NCBI GenBank assembly: GCA_024239075.1
Contig: JANBVI010000064.1
Location: forward strand, 496,001-560,000
DNA from: Fischerella sp. CENA71
Lineage (GTDB): Bacteria; Cyanobacteriota; Cyanobacteriia; Cyanobacteriales; Nostocaceae
Direction: 5' to 3'
Length of the DNA: 64,000 nucleotides
The position numbers and the translations under genes were made by a program. This document shows positions 46,379 to 56,369 of the stretch, piece by piece (positions within the stretch are counted from its first letter, which is position 1; the number at the start of each line of letters is the position of its first letter). Under the pieces are notes generated by a model. It saw only the letters and a list, made by a program, of their open reading frames with translations, was not told the origin of the DNA and did no database searches.

Positions 46379-47557
46379 ATGAACCATCCGCAAATGATGG
46401 TATCAAATAAATTAATGAATGAATTGAAAATTTGTACCGAATTAAAATATAGCGGCAAATTAAATATTAAAAGTGTTAATGGACAAAAATGGATTTTCTA
46501 TTACCACGCTGGTAAGATAATTTGGGCAACAGGAGGTACTCATCCTTTCCGACGGTTGAGGCGGCAATTTGCTCAATACTGCCCTAGTATTGATATTGAT
46601 AAGATACATTTACACCCTCAAGAATTATCCCTTGATTACTGGGATTATTGTTTACTAGTGTCTCTATATAATCAACATAAAATTAAGCCTGAACAAATGA
46701 CGGCGGTTATAGAAAACACTACCGCAGAGTTATTATTTGATCTTACTCAACAAGCCAATTTTTATTCTATAAATTGCGATCGCAACCAAGAAATCTTTTT
46801 AGAAGCAATAGTCAGCATCACCGATGCAGATATGTCTTTAAAGCTCATGCAAGAGTCTTGGGAACATTGGTTAGCAACTGGTCTCAAGAATATATCACCT
46901 AATTTAGCACCAAAATTACGAAAACCAGAAGAACTCCATAAATATGTAAGTTCAGCAGTCTACAATAATTTTGTCACTTTAATTAACGGCAAATATACTT
47001 TATGGGATTTAGCCGTCAAAATGAAGCAAAGCGTACTTTCTGTTTCCCATTCTTTGCTTCCTTATATATCCAAAGGAATCATTGAATTAGTAGAAGTTTG
47101 TGACTTCCCCTTACAAACTGTTGAATTTAATAAAAATTATTTCATAAAAAAAACTATAAATTCCAATAGTCTACTCGTTGCTTGTGTAAATAACAATCTT
47201 TCGCTGAGTCAAACACTTGAAGATATTCTCATTCCTAATGGGTTTAGATTTATTAATATTCAAGATACTATTCATGCCCTATCAATACTAATTGAGCATA
47301 GACCAAACCTCATTTTTTTGAATTTAGTACTACCAGTTACCAATGGTTATGAAATCTGCGCTCAACTCAGGTGTATTCCCCTGTTTGCTAATACGCCCAT
47401 AATTATTTTAAGAGACAGCGATAGTCCTTTAGAGCAAATTCGAGCTAAAGTGGCAGGAGCTACATATTTACTCGCCAAACCTATATCATCTGACAAGGTA
47501 ATGGGTATACTACGTAAACACACACAAGCTTTTCCGAAATCAGTCATTAGTCATTAG
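46379..47557 (+). CDS. PatA-like regulator with a degenerate receiver domain
   Basis: 392 residues from ATG 46379, where AGGAG sits 5-9 bp upstream. The N-terminal half has the PATAN/DUF4388-type pattern (YSGKLNIKSVNGQKWIFYYHAGKIIWATGG). The C-terminal 130 residues follow the CheY fold. The site that should be phosphorylated reads LIFLNLVLP, with Asn315 instead of Asp. The acidic pocket is Asn-Asn (residues 271-272) instead of Asp-Asp, and the usual Thr/Ser is Arg345. Lys367 (LLAKP) is kept. It cannot be phosphorylated in the usual way, so it probably acts as a constitutive or ligand-controlled regulator. Confidence 0.8.
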   Translation: MNHPQMMVSNKLMNELKICTELKYSGKLNIKSVNGQKWIFYYHAGKIIWATGGTHPFRRLRRQFAQYCPSIDIDKIHLHPQELSLDYWDYCLLVSLYNQHKIKPEQMTAVIENTTAELLFDLTQQANFYSINCDRNQEIFLEAIVSITDADMSLKLMQESWEHWLATGLKNISPNLAPKLRKPEELHKYVSSAVYNNFVTLINGKYTLWDLAVKMKQSVLSVSHSLLPYISKGIIELVEVCDFPLQTVEFNKNYFIKKTINSNSLLVACVNNNLSLSQTLEDILIPNGFRFINIQDTIHALSILIEHRPNLIFLNLVLPVTNGYEICAQLRCIPLFANTPIIILRDSDSPLEQIRAKVAGATYLLAKPISSDKVMGILRKHTQAFPKSVISH

Positions 47558-47674
47558 TCATTTGTTAATTTTCCTCTTGATCGATACTTATTTAATGGTA
47601 TGGAGCAAGTAGAAAAATCTGTGGAAGCAATTCCAAAATCCAAAATCGAATGACCAATAACCAATGACTAATAA

Positions 47675-48046
47675 TTAATCTTCAAGTGATTGTGCTGGTA
47701 CTTCAATAGCTGTCACGTCGATTGTACCGTCGGGTGTAGTGCGCTGGAAATGGCCCTGTTGTACTAACAACAGTTCTCCACAATTAGGACACTGTAACTG
47801 AGTTTGATTCAAACCCGTAAATTCGTATCTACAAACGGGACATCGATCAGTAATTAGGTTACGTTGCAACCACCAACGAAATCCAAAAAATGCCAGAATG
47901 GGTGTGAGCAAAAGTAGCCCAACGATAATTAGCAATGAATTTACCAACCAGCCTAAGCCCAATGATCCTAGCAACCAAGCAATTACTATGAAGGTGAGCC
48001 AGGGGCGGAGTTGATACAGACTTAACTGAAAGTTTTTAAAGGTCAT
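47675..48046 (-). CDS. Membrane protein with C-terminal zinc ribbon
   Basis: 123 residues. Two hydrophobic segments (LTFIVIAWLLGSLGLGWLV and LLIIVGLLLLTPILAFFGF) precede a zinc ribbon (CPVCRYEF and CPNCGELL, Cys4). Function unknown. It is monocistronic and lies between a repeat-rich gap and panC-cmk. Confidence 0.7.
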   Translation of the reverse strand: MTFKNFQLSLYQLRPWLTFIVIAWLLGSLGLGWLVNSLLIIVGLLLLTPILAFFGFRWWLQRNLITDRCPVCRYEFTGLNQTQLQCPNCGELLLVQQGHFQRTTPDGTIDVTAIEVPAQSLED

Positions 48047-48213
48047 TTGTTAAAGTATCGTCCTGCTCTTCCTCTAGGATAGCGGCTTTCTCCTAAGATT
48101 CTTTGACTTAATGTAAATTAACTTCTGCTTTGTGGAGTCAATTGTTCAAAGTCAATTATCAATTATTTCAAGTAGCAATTGACAATTGACAATTAACAAT
48201 TGATCAATGACTC

Positions 48214-49818
48214 TTAAAACTGAGATGAGCGTTGCTGGTAGTAGTCCACAATTTTTTCTGTGACTTCGGTTACTGACAAACCATCTGTGATCACTTCAAC
48301 GGCGTCTGGTGCTTTTTTCAAGGGAGAAACTTTGCGAGTGCTATCTTTCCAGTCGCGTTCAGCAATATCTTTTTCTAGCTGTTCTAAAGATATTTCAGGC
48401 TGACCTTGTTTTTTAAAGTCCTGTAGACGGCGACGAGCGCGTTCTTGTACAGAGGCGGTTAAAAAGATTTTCACTTCTGCATCGGGGAAAACATGAGAAC
48501 CGATATCCCGTCCTTCTGCAACTAAACCACCTTTTTTACCCCACCTTTGTTGTTGTTTTACTAATGCTTGACGCACAGCACTTTGTGCAGCGATCGCGGA
48601 GACATTAGATGTCACTTGAGTGGAGCGAATTGCTTGGGTAACATCATGATGGTTAATGTACACTTGCACAGGAGATTGTAAGTCCTGTCCTGGAGACAAT
48701 TCAATTACACACCTGCTGGCCAATTCTGCGATCGCACACTCATCATTTAAGGCGATTTCTTCATGCAGTACCAGCCAGGTGACGGCACGGTACATGGCTC
48801 CTGTATCTAAATATACTAGACCTAGTTTAGCTGCTACCTGACGTGCAACGGTAGATTTACCAGCTCCAGCTGGCCCGTCAATAGCAATAATTGGCTGGCG
48901 ATCGCGTAAAACCGTATTATCAATCAAACGTGTAGAACCAAGACGAGCGGCGATCGCGAGCATTCCTTCCTCCTGAACTTTTTTTATTGACATTAAAGTA
49001 TTCGGTTCAACCAATTCAATATATTCCACAGATACAGAACTGACCATTGCTATTTCTTGCTGCACTACTGCAATAAGTTTGTTAGCATTGCGTTCTCCAG
49101 CACGAAAGGCTGCTTGGGCTTTTTGCAACCCACCATACAACACAGCTGCTTGCTGTTTTTCTGTGGTAGTCAAATATTGGTTACGAGAACTAATGGCTAA
49201 ACCAGATTTTTCCCGCACCGTTGCACAAGCAACAATTTCGACCAAAAAATTTAAATCAACTACTAGCTGTCTGATAATAGCTAACTGTTGACCATCTTTT
49301 TGACCAAAATAAGCTCGATCAGGCTGTATCAAATTGAACAGCTTGGTAACAATCGTTGCCACACCCTGAAAGTGACCTGGGCGATTTTTACCACACAAGC
49401 CTGATATCATAGCAGATGGCGGGTTAACTTGTGTAACTTTTGATTCTTGTATATTTTTCAGGTCAACTCCCATTTCTTCCGGGGTTGGCGCAAAAACTAT
49501 ATCTACCCCTGCTTGTTCGCACAGTTGCAGGTCTTGGTCTAAGGTGCGGGGATAGCGGTGAAAATCCTCATTGGGGCCAAATTGCAGAGGATTAACGAAA
49601 ATACTGACAATAACCGTAGCATTTTCTTGCCGCGCCCGTTGAATTAAGCTGAAATGACCTTGATGTAAGGCTCCCATAGTAGGAACTAAACCAACAGCTG
49701 TAAAAGGTCTCCCAGTCACCTCGAATTCTGATGGCCGTTCTTGCTCTGTAAGCTGGTTTTCCGAACGGCGCTGATTTAAATAGCAGCGTAAAGCCACAGT
49801 AGTTGTCAACAGGCGCAC
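48214..49818 (-). CDS. panC/cmk: Bifunctional pantoate-beta-alanine ligase / cytidylate kinase
   Basis: 534 residues with two enzymes in one chain, as typical of cyanobacteria. The N-terminal PanC part (about 1-285) has VPTMGALHQGHFSLIQRA and FGQKDGQQLAIIRQLV, making pantothenate from pantoate and beta-alanine. The C-terminal Cmk part (about 305-534) starts with IIAIDGPAGAGKSTVARQVA and has LDTGAMYRAVTW and VAEGRDIGSHVFPDA, phosphorylating CMP and dCMP. The junction is near residue 300. ATG 49818. Confidence 0.96.
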   Translation of the reverse strand: MRLLTTTVALRCYLNQRRSENQLTEQERPSEFEVTGRPFTAVGLVPTMGALHQGHFSLIQRARQENATVIVSIFVNPLQFGPNEDFHRYPRTLDQDLQLCEQAGVDIVFAPTPEEMGVDLKNIQESKVTQVNPPSAMISGLCGKNRPGHFQGVATIVTKLFNLIQPDRAYFGQKDGQQLAIIRQLVVDLNFLVEIVACATVREKSGLAISSRNQYLTTTEKQQAAVLYGGLQKAQAAFRAGERNANKLIAVVQQEIAMVSSVSVEYIELVEPNTLMSIKKVQEEGMLAIAARLGSTRLIDNTVLRDRQPIIAIDGPAGAGKSTVARQVAAKLGLVYLDTGAMYRAVTWLVLHEEIALNDECAIAELASRCVIELSPGQDLQSPVQVYINHHDVTQAIRSTQVTSNVSAIAAQSAVRQALVKQQQRWGKKGGLVAEGRDIGSHVFPDAEVKIFLTASVQERARRRLQDFKKQGQPEISLEQLEKDIAERDWKDSTRKVSPLKKAPDAVEVITDGLSVTEVTEKIVDYYQQRSSQF

Positions 49819-49914
49819 AAAAATACCCCTAGTCTTGATCTAAGCTCTCCCCCGTTAGTTTATATCCGATTTGGGAGGCAAGAGGCTAGTCTAGGGGAAC
49901 AAAGGAGATGGTGG

Positions 49915-49990
49915 TTGTTCGTTGGTAACTAATAGTTGTTTGTTGTTTGCAACTTGCCACCAACAAACAACAAACAACAACTAACACCAA
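49915..49990. repeat. Inverted TTGTTTG/CAAACAA repeat pair
   Basis: TAGTTGTTTGTTGTTTG is followed 10 bp on by CAACAAACAACAAACAACAACTA. It can form a long imperfect stem between divergent panC-cmk and convergent rlpA. Confidence 0.65.
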
Positions 49991-49994
49991 AAAA

Positions 49995-51095
49995 CTACCT
50001 TCCCAGAATTTCAAGTTTAACTGGTGCTACACCACTGCCCATCATACCCAAAATCCGCGCTGCACCTGCGGAAAGGTCAATAACCCGACCGCGAATATAT
50101 GGACCTCTGTCGTTGATTCGCACAACCACAGACCGACCATTACGGGTGTTAGTTACACGTACTCGTGTGCCAAAAGGTAGGCTACGGTGAGCTGCTGTCA
50201 TTCCCTCTGGATTGAATCTCTCGCCTGTGGCGGTACGATTACCAGAGCCATCATAGCCATAGTAGGAGGCTATACCTTTGAAAGTATCTTGGACTTTAAC
50301 AGCAATCTGATGTGGTAGCTTAGTTGGCAGCGAGAAACGCGCAGGTAAATTAGCGATCTGACCTAAAGGCGATGCATTGCCTATGAGTCTGCGTAAGCGG
50401 TTGGTTATTTGTAATGCATCTTGAGCGGGATCGTTGGTTGTATCCGCAAGTTTGGTGTTTTGGTTGATCTCTACCAATTCTTGGTTATTGGCTTTAATTA
50501 CGAAGCGATCGCCAGCTTTTTGTTGACCACTCAGGCTTTTGTTTTGGTCTTGATTGGAATTTGTAGATGCTTCTGATGCTTTCCAACTTACAATAATTTT
50601 GCTGGCGTCTACTTTATCTAGGACTAGCTGGTTAATTTTTGCTGCTACTACACTTGCTCTTTGGATCGGGTCATCTTTGACCGAGCTAGTCTGAGTTGCC
50701 AAATTTGTACCTGTCCCGTTGGTTGCTGCTATTTGAGTAGGACTGCTGGTATCAAGAGCTTGAGATACCCCGTTGACGTTAGCGATTTCACCAACTTTTG
50801 TTTCTTGACTGACAACTGACTTTTGTCCTAGAAAGCTGATCACGGGAATATCGCGGATATAGAGCGTTGCCACTGAGCGACCTGCTGCTTGGTGTGTGTG
50901 AATCTTAGCGATCGCAGCATCTGAAGCAGGATTTGCTGTTGGGGATTGGTATTCTCCTACTTTTTCCACATCACCAGAAGATGTAAGTGGTGAGGTTGGA
51001 GCGATTTTCTTAGCTGTCTCAGTACGTCCAACTAAGGGCATTCCCAATACTGTGCTACACACAGTGACAACAGTCCACAAATGTTTTTGATTCAT
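49995..51095 (-). CDS. RlpA-like septal lytic transglycosylase / DPBB protein
   Basis: 366 residues. A signal-like N-terminus ([15 protein letters not shown]) precedes a 250-residue linker rich in Ser, Thr, Asn and Gln. The C-terminal 95 residues form the RlpA double-psi beta-barrel: [51 protein letters not shown]. RlpA proteins cleave naked glycan strands at division sites. No SPOR domain is seen in this protein. ATG 51095. Confidence 0.85.
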   Translation of the reverse strand: MNQKHLWTVVTVCSTVLGMPLVGRTETAKKIAPTSPLTSSGDVEKVGEYQSPTANPASDAAIAKIHTHQAAGRSVATLYIRDIPVISFLGQKSVVSQETKVGEIANVNGVSQALDTSSPTQIAATNGTGTNLATQTSSVKDDPIQRASVVAAKINQLVLDKVDASKIIVSWKASEASTNSNQDQNKSLSGQQKAGDRFVIKANNQELVEINQNTKLADTTNDPAQDALQITNRLRRLIGNASPLGQIANLPARFSLPTKLPHQIAVKVQDTFKGIASYYGYDGSGNRTATGERFNPEGMTAAHRSLPFGTRVRVTNTRNGRSVVVRINDRGPYIRGRVIDLSAGAARILGMMGSGVAPVKLEILGR

Positions 51096-51973
51096 GCGTC
51101 CGAATATTAAAGCGACTGTAGAACGGAGCTTTGATAGTTCGTAGGTTAAGCATTCAACTGAGAATTACTTTACCCAACAACCGAACTCGTTCCGCTTTCA
51201 CTTTTTGCTATTAACTGCAACAGATTAACACGAACTTCTGATCTTGGGGATCAGGGTTTTGTCGCAAGTCTTGGTAACTTTATCAAAATTAAATTGGTAT
51301 CTAAAGCTCAAAACCTTTCTAAAAAGAGGATTTTGGTGATGTAATAGTTTTTTTATTGTTTAGAAATTTTATTAGGAAAACTTAACACTATTTGGTATTT
51401 AAATCGTTCAAATTGCATATGGTATTGCCTAAAAAGCTCATTAATGTTATTGAGTTTTTGAAAAACTCTCTTTTTCCATAAATTCACTTATAATAAGTAA
51501 TTATACTTAGAATAAATAATTTAAAATTAATCGTCATTTTAAGTTATCTTTATAACATTTTTTCAGTAGCGATTGTCAATAGTTAATTAAGGACAGCAAC
51601 GAGGGGATCGCTGATGATAGACTTAATATATGAAATTAGTATGACATTTATTTTGATATTGATTATCTTTTTATAATTGTTCTTCTTGTAACAAGTGTTT
51701 AGATACACTGGATTAATCAAGCACAACAAATCCATAGTAAGATAATTTACACAGGTGTTAAACAAAAGACTAAAAGAGAAAATTTACTTACAAGAAAAAT
51801 TTTTTACAAAAAAATAAAAAATGATTATCTAAAAAATTAACCAGAATTGCTGGTGCTATGCGAATCATTTGTAACTAGGGCAACCAGACACAGTATTTGA
51901 CTTTGGGTAGTTGAGAAAGCGTGATTTTTTAAACTGTGTATTTTTCCTCCTTCAGACTTTTGCACTCAGCTTC
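51096..51973. other. 878-bp AT-rich gap upstream of glsA
   Basis: Very AT-rich, without convincing ORFs or hairpins. A 60-codon minus ORF (51583-51765) has low-complexity Asn/Ile/Lys composition and no start context. I see no riboswitch hallmark. Confidence 0.5.
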
Positions 51974-52942
51974 ATGACAAATCAAGAAGATTTAGTAAAA
52001 AATTCATCATCACTACAAACTTTCATTGATGGTTTATATGCCAAATACAAACCATTGCAGGATGGTGTAGTCGCCAAATACATCCCAGAATTGGCTAAGG
52101 TAGACCCGGATTTGTTTGCTATCAGTATCGTCAGTGTGAACGGTGAAGTTTACGAAGTAGGAAATTATCAGCAACTATTTACGATTCAATCGATATCGAA
52201 GGTATTTGCATACGGACTCGCCCTTGAAGATCACGGGCGAGAATATATCTTGACCAGAGTAGGTGTGGAGCCGACAGGAGACGCATTCAACGCCATTGTG
52301 CTAGACGAACAATCCAAGCGACCTTACAATCCAATGGTCAATGCTGGGGCGATCGCCACGACTAGTTTGATCAAAGGTTCAGATCCAACTGAGCGTTTAA
52401 ACCGGATGTTAGAGATGTTCCAAAAGTACATCGGGCGTGATGTCTTCGTTGATATCTCAGCCTTTACCTCAGAACGTACCACCGGAAACCGTAACCGGGC
52501 GATGGCGTACCTCATGCTCAACTTTGGCATGATTGACAAACCCATTGATGAAGCATTGGATTTATACTTTCAGCAGTGTGCTGTGATGGTGAATTGCCAT
52601 GATTTAGCTGTGATGGCGGCGACACTGGCAAATAAAGGTATCAACCCAATGACAAAGCAACAAGCTGTTGATAGTCGTTATATCAAAGACATTCTCAGTG
52701 TCATGTACACCTGCGGAATGTACAACTTTGCTGGAGAGTGGGCATACAAAGTTGGTATTCCTGCTAAAAGTGGGATCTCTGGTGGAATTATCGCTGTAGT
52801 ACCTAACAAGATGGGGATTGCAGTATTTTCACCGCGTTTAGATGCACGTGGTAACAGCGTCCGGGGAGTAAAGGTGTGTGAGGAATTGTCTCAACATTTG
52901 GGTTTACATTTGTTTGAGTGTTCGGGGTTAGTCAATGGTTAA
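51974..52942 (+). CDS. glsA: Glutaminase
   Basis: Hydrolyses glutamine to glutamate and ammonia. 322 residues from ATG 51974 ([17 protein letters not shown]); the longer frame from 51911 adds an unlikely hydrophobic stretch. The serine-dependent motif [16 protein letters not shown] (Ser-x-x-Lys) and the family features [33 protein letters not shown] and [13 protein letters not shown] are present. Confidence 0.94.
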   Translation: MTNQEDLVKNSSSLQTFIDGLYAKYKPLQDGVVAKYIPELAKVDPDLFAISIVSVNGEVYEVGNYQQLFTIQSISKVFAYGLALEDHGREYILTRVGVEPTGDAFNAIVLDEQSKRPYNPMVNAGAIATTSLIKGSDPTERLNRMLEMFQKYIGRDVFVDISAFTSERTTGNRNRAMAYLMLNFGMIDKPIDEALDLYFQQCAVMVNCHDLAVMAATLANKGINPMTKQQAVDSRYIKDILSVMYTCGMYNFAGEWAYKVGIPAKSGISGGIIAVVPNKMGIAVFSPRLDARGNSVRGVKVCEELSQHLGLHLFECSGLVNG

Positions 52943-52962
52943 TAGTTATTCTTCTCAATTCC

Positions 52963-54822
52963 TCATGCTCTTGCTAATAAAGGTGCAGCAGCAAGGAGAG
53001 TTTGTGTATAGGGATGTTGGGGGTTGGCAAAAATTTCTTTAGTGGGGCCGATTTCAACTATTTTGCCACCATTCATGACAGCAATGCGATCGCACAAAAA
53101 TCTTGCTAACCACAAATCATGAGTAATAAACAAATACGTTAAATCAAATTCTTCTTTCAACTCCAACATCAAATCTAATACTTGCGACTGTACGCTAGCA
53201 TCTAACATGCTCACGGGTTCATCACAAATCAAAAGTTTCGGATGAGTAATCAAAGCACGAGCAATTGCAACTCGTTGCTGTTGTCCTCCTGATAAATCTG
53301 AAGGATAACGTTGATAAAAAACCTCTGGCGGTTGTAACCCGACTTTTTCCAACATTCCTAAAACCTGCTGTTTCGCTTCTTCAGGAGTTGCAATCTGATG
53401 AATTAATAGTGGGTCAGCGATACTTTGTCCTACAGTCATCGCTGGATTGAGACAAGCATGGGGATCTTGAAATACCATTTGCATTTGTCTTCGTTGTTGG
53501 CGGATTTCTTGTCGAGATAAGTTAGTGATGTCTTTACCAAGAAACTCGACTTTCCCAGCACTGGGACGAATTAGTTGCAAAATTGTCCGCGATAATGTAC
53601 TTTTTCCACAACCAGACTCCCCAACTAATCCTAAAATCTCCCCTGGATATAATTCTAAATTAATGCCATCAACAGCTTTGATGGTTTGACCTTGCCCTTT
53701 AAATATGCGCTCAACAAAATTAGGCTCAATGGTGTAGTGCTGTTTGAGGTCTTGGACACGCAATATTGGGGATTGGGGAAGGTAGGGGTCCCCTTTGGGG
53801 ATAAGGGGCAGGTGGGGTACCCTTTGGGGAACTCGGGGCCCCCACTCCCCCAAGGGAGTGGGGATTAGGGGCGAAGGGGTAATGGGGATTGGGGATTGGC
53901 TATTCTCCTTTGTCTCCCTGCTCTCTTGTTCCCCTTGTCCTCCTTGTCCTCTATCTCTCCCGTATTCCCCATCTCCCCCGCGTCCCCGCGTCTCAGTTTC
54001 TCCGCATCCTTCTCCTCCCGACTCAGTAGCTTCTACACTTTGAATATGCAAAGCCGCCTGGAGGAGCGATCGCGTATATTCGTGTTGCGGATGCCGAAAT
54101 ACTGATTCTGTGGTACCCATTTCTACGATTTTGCCGTTATACATAACGCCAATGCGATCGCAATACTCTGCCACCATTGCCAAATCATGGGAAATTAAGA
54201 GTAGTGCCATGTTTTCTTCTGCACACAGCCGAGTTAGTTCTTGCAAAATCTGGGCTGAGACTGTGACATCTAAGCTGGTTGTGGGTTCATCGGCAACTAT
54301 GAGCTTTGGTTGTAACAATAAAGCTAAAGCAATTGCTACCCGTTGTCGCATTCCACCGCTAAACTCATGGGGATACTGATTCCAGCGAGTAGCAGGTATA
54401 TTGACCTTTTCTAAAGTGGCGATCGCTTTTTCTTTCGCTGCTTTTGCTGATAATTGGGGTAAGTGTGCCTTTAATGTTTCTACACAATGATTACCAATGG
54501 TCATCAATGGATCAAGGCGTGTCATTGGGTCTTGAAAGATCAGTGCTACCGCTTCACCCCGAAATTTCCGCATTTGCTCTGGTGTAAAATCAAATACTGA
54601 TTTCCCCTGAAATTTTACTTGTCCTTCAATCTGAGTAGATGATGGTAACAACCGCATTGCAGCCCTTCCCAAGGTTGATTTACCACACCCAGACTCTCCT
54701 ACTAATCCCATTTTTTCACCTGGTTGCAGGCTGAAAGATACATCATCAACAGCCCATTGAGTATTTTCATGACTACGGTGAGGATAGGCAACCCGCAAAT
54801 GTTCAATAGAAAATAAGGTCAT
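52963..54822 (-). CDS. Fused peptide/nickel-type ABC transporter ATPase (two nucleotide-binding domains)
   Basis: 619 residues. Domain 1 (1-262): Walker A GESGCGKST at 42-50, signature SGGMRQRVAIA and Walker B LIVADEPTT. Domain 2 (about 352-619): Walker A GESGCGKST at 401-409, SGGQQQRVAIARAL and LLICDEPVS. This is the DppD-DppF fusion type. The linker (262-352) is abnormally long, Gly/Arg/Pro-rich, and encoded by repeat DNA (53767-54030), including the 128-bp repeat shared with 41611-41738. Permease and binding protein genes are not adjacent. Confidence 0.88.
   Translation of the reverse strand: MTLFSIEHLRVAYPHRSHENTQWAVDDVSFSLQPGEKMGLVGESGCGKSTLGRAAMRLLPSSTQIEGQVKFQGKSVFDFTPEQMRKFRGEAVALIFQDPMTRLDPLMTIGNHCVETLKAHLPQLSAKAAKEKAIATLEKVNIPATRWNQYPHEFSGGMRQRVAIALALLLQPKLIVADEPTTSLDVTVSAQILQELTRLCAEENMALLLISHDLAMVAEYCDRIGVMYNGKIVEMGTTESVFRHPQHEYTRSLLQAALHIQSVEATESGGEGCGETETRGRGGDGEYGRDRGQGGQGEQESRETKENSQSPIPITPSPLIPTPLGEWGPRVPQRVPHLPLIPKGDPYLPQSPILRVQDLKQHYTIEPNFVERIFKGQGQTIKAVDGINLELYPGEILGLVGESGCGKSTLSRTILQLIRPSAGKVEFLGKDITNLSRQEIRQQRRQMQMVFQDPHACLNPAMTVGQSIADPLLIHQIATPEEAKQQVLGMLEKVGLQPPEVFYQRYPSDLSGGQQQRVAIARALITHPKLLICDEPVSMLDASVQSQVLDLMLELKEEFDLTYLFITHDLWLARFLCDRIAVMNGGKIVEIGPTKEIFANPQHPYTQTLLAAAPLLARA
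53770..53898. repeat. 128-bp GC-rich repeat inside the ABC ATPase linker
   Basis: Inverted, near-identical copy of 41611-41738. It includes the palindromes CCCCTTTGGGG and CCCACTCCCCCAAGGGAGTGGG. It is read in frame as the linker of a working-looking ATPase, giving EWGPRVPQRVPHLPLIPKGD. Confidence 0.85.
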
Positions 54823-55072
54823 ATGATTTAATTATTATCAATCAGATATCAGCGTTAAAGTTACTAAATATGAAGCATCACCACTAAAAACAGATAGAGA
54901 AAATCATCCCTGAGATGGTTTTAATGTTTAGCATTTTTGTTTGTTAATGTCTACCGACTTCATGGCAGACAATGTATCAAACTTATTATTAGAGTGTGAG
55001 ATTTAATTCATAAAATCTATAAAATAAAGCACACTATAATTTCAATTTGTTTTGAACTGGGGTGAAGAAGCT

Positions 55073-55447
55073 ATGTTAGAACCTATACAAACTATTACTA
55101 TTTTTCAAAAACAACCTGGCCCGGTAATCTTTTCACCTGGTCAAGTTATCTTCGAGGAAGGACAATTAGGAAATTGCATGTATGGTGTGGTAGAAGGGGA
55201 AGTGGAGTTGAGAGTTAAGGGTCGGATTGTAGAGACTATAGAACCAGGAAATGTGTTTGGTACAGGAGTGCTGATTGGTATCAAAAAGAGAACTTACACA
55301 GCGATCGCCAAAACAGAGTGTAAGCTAGCTTGTTTAGACCAAGCAAGGTTTTTGTTCGCTGTTCAGGAAACTCCAGTATTTGCGATCGAAGTGATCAGAA
55401 ATTACTCAGAACGGCTGACTCGCTTACGACAAGAGTTATTGGCTTAA
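55073..55447 (+). CDS. Cyclic-nucleotide-binding-fold protein, single domain
   Basis: 124 residues from ATG 55073 (MLEPIQTITIF). A single cNMP-type beta-roll: FSPGQVIFEEGQLGNCMYGVVEGEVELRV, GNVFGTGVLIG and ACLDQARFLFAVQETP. There is no helix-turn-helix or enzyme domain. It may act as a sensor partner for another protein; the cAMP-binding arginine motif is not clear. Function unknown. Confidence 0.8.
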   Translation: MLEPIQTITIFQKQPGPVIFSPGQVIFEEGQLGNCMYGVVEGEVELRVKGRIVETIEPGNVFGTGVLIGIKKRTYTAIAKTECKLACLDQARFLFAVQETPVFAIEVIRNYSERLTRLRQELLA

Positions 55448-55641
55448 CTAGTACCCTATAATTGGCGATGAAATAAAAATATAATAGTTATTCCTAAGAA
55501 ACCAAAGAAATTTGTCATAGCGGCGATCGCACATCTTCATAAAATGATCGTGATTTTCTGGACATATCGCTAATTTCTGGAAACTTGTAAGATTAAAGTT
55601 CCAGTTAAATCAAAAATCTCAAATCCCAAAGAAATTGCACA

Positions 55642-56172
55642 ATGCTGATCTCTGCTGATACGCGGATTTCTTTCCCTCGTTCCTTAGTTTATGCCACCTA
55701 CCGAGATAAGCTAGTTGAACTGATTCCCTACATGCCGAATATACGTCAAATTGAGGTGAAATCCCGCCGTGAGGAGGATAGACGAGTCTACAGTATCAAC
55801 GAATGGCATGGAGGAGGAGAAATTCCACTCGCAGCAAGGGCTATACTCAGTGAAGATATGCTCTCTTGGACAGAATATAATACTTGGAACGAAGCTGAGT
55901 TTTTAGTGGAGTGGCGGATTAAAACTCATGTCTATACCGAAGCTGTCCACTGTGCAGGAAAGAACCGCTTTCTCGCAGATGGTGATAGCACGATTATTAA
56001 AAGTCGTGGCGAACTCATGATTGACTCCAAGCAAATCAAAGGTGTACCTTGGTTCATTGCTAGCAAAGTTGCAGAGATCGTTGAAGATTTTCTCGGTAAA
56101 AAAATTGAGCCAAATCTATTGCAGATGGGCGAAGGGGTACGTCAGTATCTGGAACGACAAGCAAAAGGGTAA
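55642..56172 (+). CDS. SRPBCC (START-like) family protein
   Basis: 176 residues. Begins SADTRISFPRSLVYATYRDKLVEL; GGEIPLAARAILSEDMLSWTEYNTW and GVPWFIASKVAEIVEDFL follow. The pattern fits a lipid- or ligand-binding START-like fold. No catalytic residues can be named. ATG 55642. Confidence 0.7.
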   Translation: MLISADTRISFPRSLVYATYRDKLVELIPYMPNIRQIEVKSRREEDRRVYSINEWHGGGEIPLAARAILSEDMLSWTEYNTWNEAEFLVEWRIKTHVYTEAVHCAGKNRFLADGDSTIIKSRGELMIDSKQIKGVPWFIASKVAEIVEDFLGKKIEPNLLQMGEGVRQYLERQAKG

Positions 56173-56369
56173 ATAGCTATTATGAACTGCGTAAACCAGA
56201 GTGAATAAAAATATGATTCTTCTTATACCCCTACACCTTTGCACCCCTACACCCTTTTTCAGTTCAGTTGGACAAAATTAAATTCATTGGTAACAGTTAA
56301 CATTTAGTTCTGTCTGAAGTTATCGTGGTATCCATGAATTCCACGTATATTGTGACTGAAATTTAGTAT

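Noticed and set aside
51583-51765. 60-codon minus-strand ORF in the glsA upstream region
   Set aside because: Low-complexity Asn/Ile/Lys composition in AT-rich DNA, no start context.
51096-51973. Possible glutamine riboswitch upstream of glsA
   Set aside because: The conserved core of the glnA-type motif is not visible.
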